Origin: Lagopus muta
Lineage: Eukaryota > Chordata > Aves > Galliformes > Phasianidae
Assembly: GCF_023343835.1 (NCBI RefSeq)
Contig: NC_064435.1
Location: 82,780,134 to 82,844,133, forward strand
DNA length: 64,000 nt
Direction: 5' to 3'
In this document: piece after piece, positions 1 to 13,300 of the stretch
How the letters are laid out: every line of letters starts with the position of its first letter
Position numbering within the stretch: position 1 is the stretch's first letter
Notes under the pieces: model-generated
Databases searched by the model: none
What the model was told of the DNA's origin: nothing
What the model saw: the letters and a program-made list of their open reading frames with translations, nothing else
Position numbers and translations under genes: made by a program

Positions 1-1774
1 TGTCCATATAGGTACTCGCTTCAGACTCAGGATAGGCTCAAGCTTCTCCTTAGCTCCATAAGCTTTGCAGTGCTAAAAACAAGTTTTGAGTCCTATTAAA
101 TTAAAAGATATAGCTCAAAGCTCCAGAAGGAAAATATATATTGGGCCAAAGGGCCATTTTTACATTGCTGCCTTCTTTACTGCACCAGGCATCAGATTAT
201 AAAAGTATAAAAAGACAAAAAGGGAAAAAATGTAGCTGGCTGTTCTGCGGTCTTAAGTGCTTTTTTGAGCTCTCATAGCTCAAAGGCAGCTTTAATTTGA
301 AACTTGGAATTTGGCAGTTCAGTCATCAACAAGGTATAGTTGAGCCTCTGTGGATTTAAGGCGGGGAAAGGGAGGAGAATTTGATGTTAAGATGTATGTT
401 TGTTTGGTTTCTGTGTTTAGAAAAGAGAGACTGTGTCAGCTTATTTTCCTTTCTAAGTGTGACACTCTCAGAGTCTGTTCTCCTTAAAAAGTGGTCAATT
501 TAATAGCTTGAGAGGCACCGGGCATCCCGAGGAGGGATGACTTCATGAACTAATGTGCATTTTTAGCATTGGTGGGAAGAAGGAAACTTCTTTTTCAGTT
601 GAGTGGGTTCCTGTGTCCATGCTGCACTGATGCACAGCAGGCCTGGGGAAGCATTTTCCATGGGACAAAAAGCAACATGCGGGTCCAGAGGTTACCCTGA
701 CAGTCATTTCACTCCTGGGGGTGCCCAGATGCAATAGGATGCAAGGCAGGCACAGTACCATGCATGGTCCTGACCTGCACAACTTCCTCTTTCCGTGTAT
801 CTTGCATCTCATCATATGTTTGGTGCATGCTTGTCCTTCAGCAGGGATTGATACCATCTACGAGGCCTTGAAGGCAGTTTCTGTCCTGGAGAGTTTAGCA
901 GCTGGCTGGAGCTGGTGCTTCTCCCTTCCCTCTCTTAGTGATCACTTGGTTTGTTGGTTGGGTCTGTTTTTTTTTTTTGCTTCATTCCAAAAGTGATCCC
1001 CTTTTCCAAATGATGCTGTAATTTAGGTCATGGTAGTATTTAAAAAAAAAAATAAATGCAAAATGATCTAAAAATGGAAAGAATTCCAAGTCTCACTGTT
1101 AGGAGCCCTTGAAATGTACTGCTGGATTTGGCACCGGATCTGGGGAGCCAGGGATTGTGCAAAGGCACGCTGCTGCCTGCAGGGCTGGGATCCTGCTGTG
1201 TCCCCTGTGATGTGCAATTCTTGTCCTGCAGTCATTACCAAGCATTTAGAAGCTAAGGTTATGGCTGTGGCATAAGAATCCAAATAGTCTGTAGTTTTTT
1301 GCCAAGAACACTTATTTCCCTGAATTACAAACACGTAGTTACAACTGGAACCAACTTATATAAAGCAGAACTCAGTAACCCCCATGGCTATGAACTGCTT
1401 TGACATCGAGTCCTGCGTCAATGCATTCCTGGATCTGAGCTCTGCTCATCTGCAGGAGGAGGATGAGCAGGATAAAAGAAAAAGTGGTTTTGGTTGTTGA
1501 GGCAGAAAATCATGCATCAGCTCAGGCCCAGGACGTGGAGGCACGAGGTGGCTGGGAGGAGAGCAAAGGTGTTTCTCTGTTTCTTGTGAGGTCTGGAGGC
1601 CATTGCCCAACCATTTTTGCAGTAGGTTCAGACCATGGCCCCAGGCTCTGGGCTGGCCATGTTGTTACCAGAAGAGCTGGAGAATCTTCAACTCAAAAGG
1701 CAGCAGCCCCTGAATGCTAAAAGCATTATTATTCCATGGTCAGCTCCTCCATGACTGATTTTGAATGGTTCTGT

Positions 1775-1846
1775 GTGGAGCCAGGAATCGAACTCAGTGA
1801 TCCTTGTGGGTCCCTTCCAATTCAGGATGCTCTGTGATTCATAGAG
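1775..1846 (+). repeat. CR1 LINE 3'-end fragment
   Basis: The segment matches the typical CR1 3' end in plus orientation: a GATCCTTGTGGGTCCCTTCC-like block followed by CAGGAT and a decayed CTGTGATTC-type terminal repeat. Only the last 70 or so bases are recognisable. It is an old 5'-truncated copy inside a BMP6 intron. Confidence 0.65.
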
Positions 1847-3318
1847 CACTCCCTTCTTGGGTCCTTCTCTTCATTGTCAGAGGCTCCAGGGTGAATAATA
1901 TGAGGTGCTTCATCAAAGGGGGGGGGCCCTCAACGCAGCACTTCCATGCAAAGATTCATACGCCGTGCAGTGCTTCTGGCAGGTTATCCTGGTGCATGTG
2001 GGAGCTCAGTGCCACTAAGGGCAGTGCAAGCAAAAACTGAAGGTAAATAAGGCATGGCCAGCTCTCCTATGTGTGCTGTCACGTGCATGTCCTCTCCAGC
2101 CTGACGTCTCCCCTTGTTCTCCCACAGCAGGCTGCTTTCATGTGAAGTGGGCTGTTGTTATCCACACGATCGGTTTACACTGGTTTCATCTGGGCTGAGC
2201 ACCAAAGTCAAACACCAAGGAGAAGTGGCTGGCCTTGGAGACCTCTGTCAGAGCTATCTGGGACTACAGAGGCAATTAATTACCCTGTGGAATTTGGTAA
2301 ACTGGCACCTTTGGAGCAGTGAGGGTATTCTCAGGCAGCTCAATCTCAGTAAATATTTATATCTCCTTTGCCAGCACTTAACATGGGAGAGGCGGTAGGA
2401 AATCTGAGGTTGGTGCATATCTATCAGTAGGAGGAAGATCATTAGGGTCAAACTATTCCCTCTCCTCTTTAGTGATGTAAATGCCAGTGTCCAGCCTTAA
2501 GAGAAACATCTGTGCTGGCAGATGGGCAGGCTTGCATTGTGGTGCGACCTCATTGAGGGCCATACAACAGAGAGGAGCCGCCCTACTTATGCTGCTGGGA
2601 CTGCCCTTACGTATAAGAAGCCTTGGGACTAATTTTAAGTGCAGAACAAGAGGTTTATGGCTGTTTTCTTTGTTGTTGCTTTTTTTCTTTTTAGTCTTGC
2701 AGCCTTTTGCAAATGCCAAGCTGGTGTTCCCAACCAGAAAATGCACTAAACCTACAGTGAGTCTATAGGAACTCTGTAGCAGCTCTGTGGACTCTCAGAA
2801 GTTGTGGATGTCTCTGGCACTGAGCATGGCAATGTGGGCTAAAACAGTTGAGCACGCTGGCCTGGGGCAGCTGACGCTGCTTTCCAGGGACTGGGGGTAA
2901 TGTGTCATGGAGGCCAGGTTCACTAGTTCAGTAAGCTTGAGCTCTCGATCAAAAACTCTTTTCTGACTCATAATTATGTGGCTGTAGGGCATGTGCCAAG
3001 CCCCAAACCATCAGGAATGGATCATTATGTGTGATGATGTCCACCTGGGATGGACAGTAGCTGGTGAGCAATGAAGGGTGTCAATTTGGTGACATTCAGG
3101 ATTTTTTAGGGCCAGTTTCACACTGTGTGAGAACAGACTCATAGCATGTTCTGTTTGTTAAGCGGTAATTTTTTCCTCTGTTTTCTTAAACTTTTGCTCA
3201 CAGTCTTCCTTCCCACTCCTGTTTTCTCTACTTCCCTCACCTTCTTCCCTTTCCCATAGGTAATTGGGGTAACTCATATTTGGGAAATACTGTAGTTCTG
3301 CCTCCTTGGTTAGGAGTA

Positions 3319-3672
3319 GAATCATAGAATCATTAAGTTTGGAAAAGACCACTAAGATCACCCAGTCCAACCCATCCCCACCATGCCCACCAACCACGTC
3401 CCTCAGTGGCACATATAAATGTTTCTTGGACATCTCCAGGGACAGTGACTCCACCACCTCCCTGGGCAGGCTGTTCCAGTGTCTCACCACTCCTTGTGAG
3501 AATAATTTTTCCTAATATCCAACCTGAACCTCCCCTGGTGTGACGTGAGTGCATTTCCTCTTGTCCTATCACTTTTACCTGGGAGAAGAAGCCAACTCCT
3601 ACTTCATTGCAGCCCTCCCTTCAGGAAGTTGCTGGGACTGATAAGGTCTCCATTGAGCCTCCTCTTCTCCTT
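3319..3672 (-). repeat. CR1 LINE fragment (reverse orientation)
   Basis: It begins with ATCATAGAATCATT, the reverse complement of the CR1 terminal octamer repeat. The usual CR1 3' blocks follow: AAGACCACTAAGATCACC, then GGGACAGTGACTCCACCACC, CTGGGCAGGCTGTTCCAGTG and a TCTCCATTGAGCCTCCTCTTCTCC-like segment. About 350 bp of the 3' end is kept. The open frames across it on both strands are by-products of this repeat. Confidence 0.9.
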
Positions 3673-4297
3673 AAATATTACCTACCAAATACAATGTTTC
3701 TCATAGAACAATGAAGTTGTGTTTTCAAGTACTAACCATTGACAACCAGAAGTATCTTCTCATTTTTTTTTCCCCCCCTCATTATGACCAGATCCTTTAG
3801 AAACATCTCATGATAGGAATTTCAAGGACCAAAAAGCTTCTTTAAAAACAAAACAAAACAAAAAAAAACAAAACAACCCAAGCGGCAAAACAAACCAACC
3901 CACACCCTGGTTACGGCTTGGTAGGTCTGGTTTGCAAATGGAAAGGTTGAACAGAAAAAGCCTGAGCTACTGGGCATGGCTGAAATAGCACATGTTTATG
4001 CTGCAGCAGCCTGAGAGCCGGCTCTGCTCACCTGGTTACGTTTGTGATTGAAGCAAAGCTATTGAAAGCCTGAAATGCAATCCCAAATGTTTAAAACCCA
4101 AACTGCTTCTAAAAACAGCTCCCTAATCTGTGGTGGTTTGGAGGCTGGGTTTGTTTTGAGGTGTGGGTCTTTTTTCAGACCTCGGTGTTAACTGTACCCA
4201 GCTGTGGTGCTGGGCTGCCCTTAATGTCAGTTGGATGTGCTTTTAGTATTATAGTTTTCTTTTGAATAAATATTTGCATTTGTAGTTCCCCAACTTA

Positions 4298-4329
4298 GGG
4301 TTGGTGGGGTGGGGTGGGGGGGGGGGAGG
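4298..4329 (+). repeat. G-rich tract, G-quadruplex candidate
   Basis: Runs of three to eleven G are separated by single T or short TTGGT spacers on the plus strand, which is the sense strand of BMP6. The pattern satisfies the usual four-G-tract rule for a quadruplex in DNA and in the intronic RNA. No function is shown by the sequence. Confidence 0.6.
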
Positions 4330-5543
4330 AAAGAAAAAGAAAGGCTTATTCAGAGCCAAGGAAAAAGTCACTAAAAATATTTTTCTATCCCAGCTGCCAC
4401 GTTTGTGGAAAGCTGTGCTGGGACCGTGCCCTTTCATGCAGCGTTAGGGGCACTGGGGGCTGCTTGGCCAAAACGAGGTCTCAGCATCCTCATGTGGCAT
4501 CCGGCCTCGTATGGCAGCCTGCCGGGCCGCAGGCAGAGCGTGCAACAGGAGTGGAGGCCCCATTGGTAGGGAGCTGGGAAGCCAGGCCCAGGTCCTGCCT
4601 GTGGGACAAACATCCCCATCCATGCTGAAGGCTGGCTCTTTTGTTTCCTGCCACAGATGCTGTTTTCTTTGCCCTGCCGTGAGTCTTGGGCATGGCTGCT
4701 GGGCCACATGGCTCAGCTGGATCTGGGCAGCCATGGGGAAGTGAAAGGCCCCTCTGTCACAGCGTGAGTCCTCCCTTCACCATGGTCCCAGGTGCTCGTG
4801 TGTGGAGCCGCCTCACTTTCCAAATATAGAGAGGAAATTCTATTCACAGACAAAAGCTGCATTTTGTAGGCATGTCTGAGCAACTTCTGCATGGTCAGAA
4901 CTTCACTAAATGCTATGGCAAGGGTCAGAGCTGGGCATCCCGTGCTGCTCTGTGCAATGGCGGCAGCACAGAGCAAGCTAATGGTGAGAGCTCATCCACT
5001 CTCGTGTCATCTGCAGATCAACATGTGGTGGTGGGCTGTGGGAAGTTTTGCAAAGTATGGTTAATATAGGTCTGAGAGGCACCTCTGTGCAATGTGGAGC
5101 CACCAACTGGGCAAGCTCGGGGAAAGGCACATGACTTTTGACTGCAGGACATCAGAGCTGTGCAAGGACTTCTGCTCATCGGCACAGGGCAACAAGGAAC
5201 CTCCGAGGACTTGTGATGCCCTCAGGAACTGTGTGGGTTGTGAGTGTACCCTGGGGAAATGTGCATATGAGCGGCAGCAGAGATGTGGCACGTGCTGGGG
5301 GATGGAGCAGGGATTTATTTTGAAGAAATGATTTTAGTGAAGGTGTTTTATGAGCACTGCTCATCAGGTTTTTAAGGGAGGATGAAGGAGTTCTAAGCCA
5401 GTCACTGTTACTTGGGTGCCACCGTTCCCATAGGTATCTTGAAAATCTCAGTCCTGCTTTGGCTGTCCAAAGAAGAGTCTCTGCAGTGCACACATCTGTC
5501 CAGCTGTGTGCTCCAGTGATGCTCTGCCTCTTTAACTTTCTAA

Positions 5544-7510
<1,967 letters not shown>

Positions 7511-8540
7511 CAAACAGTCCTCACGTGGACTCTGTGATTCTACCATGAACTTCCATACTACCTTCCATAATTTTACGAACTACCTGACAGTGGGGAGAAA
7601 AAAGTTGATGAATCACCTTTCAAAACACCATTTATGTGCCTTGTGCGAGGAAAGGGCTTGTGGAACCACATGGTGTGGTGTGAGCAAAGAGCTGGAATTC
7701 TTCAAACGCGACCCTAAGCTGCAGTGGCTGCTCAGCTCTGCAACTGGAGCTCGCAAAGCAGCAATATGCCTGCACACGTGCTTATTGGCTGGGATGGTCT
7801 TAATCTCATCTAGCAGCTTGGCCTTATCAGTTGCTTGGATGTGTGCTACAGTTTATGCAGATGGACATCCAACACCCAAAAACAGTGAGTTTTTTGAGGG
7901 GAGAGGGTCGCTAAAGAGCATTGTTACTACATCTGACTTAGTATATACCATGTGTACAATAGTAATACGAAATTCCTAAGGGTAGGAATTGCCTTTTGTC
8001 TATAAGGACCAGCTGTTACACCTCTCCTGTTAGTCTTCTCTGAAACCTATCATGATAGCATGCATTGTGCCAAAGCAAATCTTTTGGGTACCTTGGTCTC
8101 TGAGCAGAGTTTAAATCTGATGCTGAGAGAGTAAGATGGCTTGGCTGCATCCTGTGTTAGAAATACTAGCATGAACTTAGATCGTGGCTGATCTTTCCTG
8201 ATCAGGGTTTGACTGTGAGTAGGGTAACTTCACATATTTGTTCTTACATGACTTCCTTCCACTCCCTGAGTGGAGCTGCCTCATCTTACTACCACTTGCC
8301 CAGGAAGGAAGTCTGGACACTTCTCCAGCTGTAAGTCAGACGTAAAAGTTTAGGGGCCATTCATTCTCTAGTTGGACAATTTATTTACAGGAAGACAAAA
8401 TGTCAGCAACTGACTTATTCAAATATTTGGCCAACCCTTCCCCTTCAACTCACGCAACTAACAAACTGGTATAAAGGATGCATTCACACGGTAGCCACGG
8501 TTTGTCTAGCAGAAGCTAACAGCAAATTGTTTTGATCAAT

Positions 8541-8557
8541 ATTAAACTTGTATTAAA
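8541..8557 (+). terminator. BMP6: Candidate BMP6 polyadenylation signals (two ATTAAA)
   Basis: Two copies of the common variant hexamer ATTAAA lie 11 bases apart, about 1 kb after the BMP6 stop. Use of either would keep BMP6 from overlapping TXNDC5. The assignment is inferred from position only. Confidence 0.35.
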
Positions 8558-8683
8558 TGCACTTACCTCTTGATTCTTGCATTTAAAAGGCTTCTTGTAA
8601 ATACAAGCTATAATTTATTGCACTTTTCACTGTATATTCATTGTGCTGTATCATTTATAGAAAGACTGCTTTTTAAAAAAGTT

Positions 8684-8689
8684 TTTATT
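8684..8689 (-). terminator. TXNDC5: Candidate distal polyadenylation signal of TXNDC5
   Basis: TTTATT on the plus strand reads AATAAA on the TXNDC5 strand, about 1.5 kb after the stop codon. Cleavage would fall near 8660-8675. A 3' UTR of this length is usual for the gene, but no transcript evidence is available here. Confidence 0.5.
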
Positions 8690-8783
8690 TAGAAAAATCT
8701 CAGTGTAAACAATTGTATCACTTCGATTTTATACAAGAAACTCATGAGATTGTGCTTCACTAGAAAGTTGTTAAAAACATGAT

Positions 8784-8789
8784 AATAAA
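8784..8789 (+). terminator. BMP6: Candidate distal polyadenylation signal of BMP6
   Basis: A canonical AATAAA on the plus strand, 1.27 kb after the BMP6 stop. Using it would extend BMP6 past the TXNDC5 AATAAA at 8684-8689, giving antisense overlap of the two 3' UTRs. Confidence 0.4.
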
Positions 8790-10227
8790 GGCTTCCTTCA
8801 AGGCAGAAGTATGTACATTGATCTAACACATCTGCCATACAACACTTAGCTTCCATTGTGGATTTTTCACCTCTGCACATTTTTAAATTGAACAGAACCA
8901 AAAGGTTCTTGACAGACAGTGAAGTACCACGAGCTATCCACTGATTTCAAAGTTCATTACTGTTTTACTTTTTTTTTTAAATGAAAACAAACCTACTCCA
9001 TATGATGGATAAGATCAGAATTTTGACAGATTAGTCAAATTAGCCTGTAGTTTGTCACATTCATTCCATGAGTTTCTGTGCACACACGGGATGGCAGAAT
9101 TCAGTCCTTGGTTTGCTGCTGTCATTGTACTCTGACAGTACCTGCAGTGTAATTCTTTGGCTTTCAACTGTCAAACCTGGAGCATCTTATGCACCAAAGA
9201 ACAGATCCATATCATAATCCAAGGCAACAGGGAGGGCATGGGCCTAACATTCAAACTTAGCAACACTTACACCTGGAAAAAAAGGTTAAGGCTCAAGAAG
9301 AGTGGGGAACTGTTTTAGACGACTGTCAAACAGAGCGGAAAAATTACTTATATTGTACTACTTGTTCTCCAAGTGCTCTGACTAAAGAGCAGGTCAACAC
9401 AAAGGTGAAGGTAGGAAATGCATGTAATCAGCTGTGAGGTCTAACCGATCATTTAATATTAACGAAGTAGCTATAATAGAGCCAGTTTGCTTTGACTCTA
9501 TATAAATAGAGCATAGTTACTCCTCTGGAGCTAAAAAGCAGTCTACAACAAAAAAACATCCACCTGACACATACGCTATGGCATCAGTAATGTTCAGGCA
9601 CATGTTACAGTACCATTGCTTTCATTATGGCTGACCTCCCATGCAGAGAGGATTAAGAGGAAACAGCTCGTGGTGGCCTGGTATCTTCCAAATGTGTGTT
9701 TTCACCCTCCTATGACTTTTCATTTCTTAACCAGCAGCCATATTAAGACAAACAGGTTGGAAGTACCATTGTAGAGGCAGTAGTTATTTAACACAGCTGC
9801 AGCTTTCAGCTTTCTAGCAATAGTGTGCAGTTTGGAAGGATTACTTTTTTTAACCAAATCTAACCTGAAGACAAACATATTCTGCTGGTGCCCTTAATTT
9901 GGTTTTCTTAATGTATTTTAGTCTCAATGGAAACCATTTACACTTCACTGCGGGAATGCAGAAATGTAGCAATACTACTAATACTGAAAATACTCTCTGT
10001 TTGCATATAACTACTTGTCAGTTCTCCTTCACAAGTAGGGTAACTTGCCTTTAACACACACAGAGGGAAGATACCAATGTTCAGTACATTCCATTTCCTA
10101 AAAACAAACCAACAAACAAAAAAGCCCCAATTCCCACCCCACCCCCCAACATCCTATTTGAAAATTAGCAATGCCTTAAATCCCTCAACTACCGTACAGA
10201 GACAGCCAGGGACAGAGCATTGAGACT

Positions 10228-10233
10228 TTTATT
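10228..10233 (-). terminator. TXNDC5: AATAAA overlapping the TXNDC5 stop codon
   Basis: The minus strand reads GAGTTGTAATAAAAG: the hexamer AATAAA begins at the second base of the TAA stop. If used, the mRNA would have a 3' UTR of only about 15-25 bases. It may be a chance match. Confidence 0.35.
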
Positions 10234-10354
10234 ACAACTCATCCCTTGCCTGACGCAAAACAAAGCTATGCAGTGATTCCAGATCTCTCGTCCCGTTGTG
10301 TTCACTGACTTTCTTTCCACCTCGGAAAAGCAGAAGCGTAGGATATCCACGTAC
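10232..10354 (-). CDS. TXNDC5: TXNDC5 coding exon 10 (C-terminus, RDEL)
   Basis: It starts after TTTTGAAG with [16 protein letters not shown], the cis-Pro half of the third thioredoxin domain, and ends with [10 protein letters not shown] and TAA (complement of 10232-10234). The last four residues are RDEL instead of the KDEL I recall for human. Confidence 0.96.
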   Translation of the reverse strand, partial: VRGYPTLLLFRGGKKVSEHNGTRDLESLHSFVLRQARDEL

Positions 10355-13300
10355 CTTCAAAAGACACACAAATGAAACTTGTTACTGATTTCCAGACTCA
10401 CTGGTATTTATCTGACTCTGAAAAGCTACCAAACCACTCTAAATAAACAAATTGATTTAATTAAAGATAAAAAAAACCAAACAACCACACAACAAAAAAG
10501 CACCAGAACTTTCACTGCCAACCTGCAATTTCTAAAAATTGTTAAGTGGGAAAATACATGGTACTCTAGGCTCTTCCATCAGCAACTTGAAGGCCAGCTT
10601 TATCTTCCATTGTGTGGCCACCAGATCCACAAGCCAACCTTTATTTTCTAGGAAGAGAACATTTCAGTGGCTATACCACAAGACTGGTGGTTTCAGAAGG
10701 CTGCTGGCTCTCAAAGCAGGAATTCCTTCACCTTTTTCCAGTAGTGAGAATGACCAAGTCTGAGCAAACTATCAGTGAAAGAAGCCGTGCCGTCAGGTGC
10801 ATTTCTGGGCTACATTTCTGTTTGCTTTTGCTAACGGAGAACACGGTTGTGCCGTCACCAGGCACCCACAACACAGCAGCCAGCTGGGCTGCATGCTGGA
10901 GCTTCTAGCTTTGGTACACAATACTATCCAGTTCATTACAGCTCTTTCACACTTACAGAAAATCTGTTGCAGACGTTACGTTCTACAGTGCAGTCTACTT
11001 CTGCTATTTTGACATCAGTCAAACCTGGAAATTGCTCTTTGGCAAGGCTCTCCCAAGTCGGAGCCAAGTTCTTACAGTGACCACACCTAGAAACAAAGAA
11101 AGAGATTTGTTTAGCAGATACACCTTCCCATTTATCTCTGTCTAACTGCGATATCTGCAAGTTGAACAAGCTGCCTTTCCCATCCCCTAATGATTTAGGC
11201 CTCCAACTCCTCTGCACTGTTATGTCAGTCAAATGAGCTAAAGAAATAGAAGTGAACGATATCCTCTAAGCACAACACTGAGGTAGTCTTCACTCTCTTC
11301 TTCTGGAATGGTATTCTGGTTGTCAGCACTTCACAGAGGAAAACAAAACCAAATAAGAAAATTTTTAAATGAAAAAACTACAGTCACATAGATACGAACG
11401 TGTTTTGAATAAGACACAGAATGTTTGTACCACTAATTAAGCTTTTTAAACAATGAATTAATTAATAATAGTTCATCAGGTAGTATATGCCATTTATGGT
11501 TAGTTTAAATGGCCTGAGTTTAATTACCTAAATGAGATTTTGATTTCCCTACTGAATTTCCTCCAGTTCCTAATTGCCTCCTTGAGTAAAGTAGCAACTC
11601 CCGGTGCTGGAAATTCAATTTTAATAGACACATTTCTCAGCACAGATTCTCTGTTTGAGATACACACTGGTAGTTGAGTGCACTTTTCCACAGGGTACAC
11701 ACTGAAGGACTAGCATCAGAAGAGAAAATGATGTTGTAAAATGGCAGGAATTAGAACCAAGTATTAATGTTGTTGATAGTTTGAACAAGGCTTGGCCAAG
11801 TTAGTAACTTGAACTTCTTATTGCTTTCAAGAAGAACTTCCAAAGTGCTTCAGACTTTAAGTCTGTGCTCATTCTATTCTAACCAGCTGCACCTTAACTA
11901 GGTAATTAGAACAGCCCTTTAATTGCCCTGAAGCTTGATCAGGGCATTCACAAAAACAGTGAAAGATATCTCTGCTAAAGTTCACTTAACAGAAGCCTAC
12001 ATATGTTTAAACCACCTTGTTAAGGTACAACACTATAAAAGCTTTTTTGACTATGCACAAAACCTAACAGAAACAGGACAGTTTTTATGCTTATCATGCA
12101 AGTTAGCAGGAATATTTATCCAAAACTAACTGAAGTACAGAACTAGCAAGCAATATAATAGTGTTTGCTGAGCCCAGTGAAAGTTAATTCACTTGGAAGA
12201 GAAAAAGGTGATTTATAGGCAGTGCACTGTAACTGTATACATAAGCATGACTTTGAGAGCTAAAACTGGCTATCAGCTACATAAATATAAGCAGTATTTT
12301 CCTAAATGGTGGCTTCCTGAACTTTACAGCCAGGGAGAGCATACTGATTAAGAACATGATTTTTTCCAGCAACACCCCATCAGATTATCACAACAAGTTG
12401 GCTAAACTGCCACGCTATTAGGAAAATGTAAATATAAATTCGCAGTTGTTTTTAGTTATCTGTGATTTTTCCATATGACTCTCAGATGGCCAACTCCACA
12501 TCTTCCAACTAGAATCTTTCTGCTTTGTGCACAGGTGTCAACTGAATACTGAATTTAACAATGAGTTCTGCTGGTGGCACAGCAGAATGGGCACAGAATC
12601 TATCTCAGTCTCCCACAGTGCACAGAAAGGATAAAGTGAAGAGAGAGCAGTAAACAGAGCAAACGTGAAGGTGTGTGGAGTGGGGGCTGTTTCTTAACAC
12701 AGTGGTGTCAGATACATTCCCACATCCAAAAGCAGATCTAGACATAAAACAGGCAGCAAATCACACTGCAGTAGAAAGAGTGACAACACTGGAAAAAACG
12801 GCATCATTTAGACTATACAGAAGTGAAAGTTTTCCTAGTACTTCTTTCTTACAATCAGAAACGGAGTCACACCTACTGGCAAAGTTAAGAGGCAATATTT
12901 TGATACTCCTGAGTGCATCTTGAAATAGGTTGCATTTACCTGTGTTGCTTTGCAATAGTTATGATCTACCGCCACAAATAAAAGATCTTTCTACATCCCT
13001 CGTGGGATGGCAGGTCTCAAATCAGAGATGCATTATCTTTCACAGTGACATTCAACGTAATTTTCTTCTGTCCTCCCACACTGGGTTTCTTCTTCATCCA
13101 GGAAATGGATGAGAAAGACAGCAAACAAATTTCGTGAAATTCCATCAGACATACATAGGATGAAGTCCAAAAACCAGAGAGACAAACTTGAATAATTGTT
13201 TTAGTCTCAGAAAGGAAAATATTCTGTGCTTTTCTACTACTAGGGTCTTATCCCAGCTTGAATGCTAGGCTCTGCTGGCCATGCCAGAAATGGCAGAGGC

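Larger units (their letters stand above)
7511..8810 (+). other. BMP6: BMP6 3' UTR (end estimated)
   Basis: This non-coding sequence follows the BMP6 stop. Plus-strand polyadenylation candidates are ATTAAA at 8541 and 8552, and AATAAA at 8784-8789. AU-rich stretches such as TATAATTTATTG near 8610 could affect mRNA stability. The right end is my estimate, about 20 bases after the AATAAA. If that site is used, the transcript overlaps the TXNDC5 3' end on the other strand. Confidence 0.5.
8665..10231 (-). other. TXNDC5: TXNDC5 3' UTR (end estimated)
   Basis: Non-coding sequence between the TXNDC5 stop at 10232 and the candidate distal AATAAA at 8684. It contains no convincing reading frame and no recognised repeat. 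A proximal AATAAA overlapping the stop codon could bypass nearly all of it. Confidence 0.5.

Noticed and set aside
4434..4744. Cluster of overlapping frames at 4.4-4.7 kb in the BMP6 intron
   Set aside because: A locally GC-rich stretch with frames on both strands. None resembles the missing BMP6 exon or another known protein.
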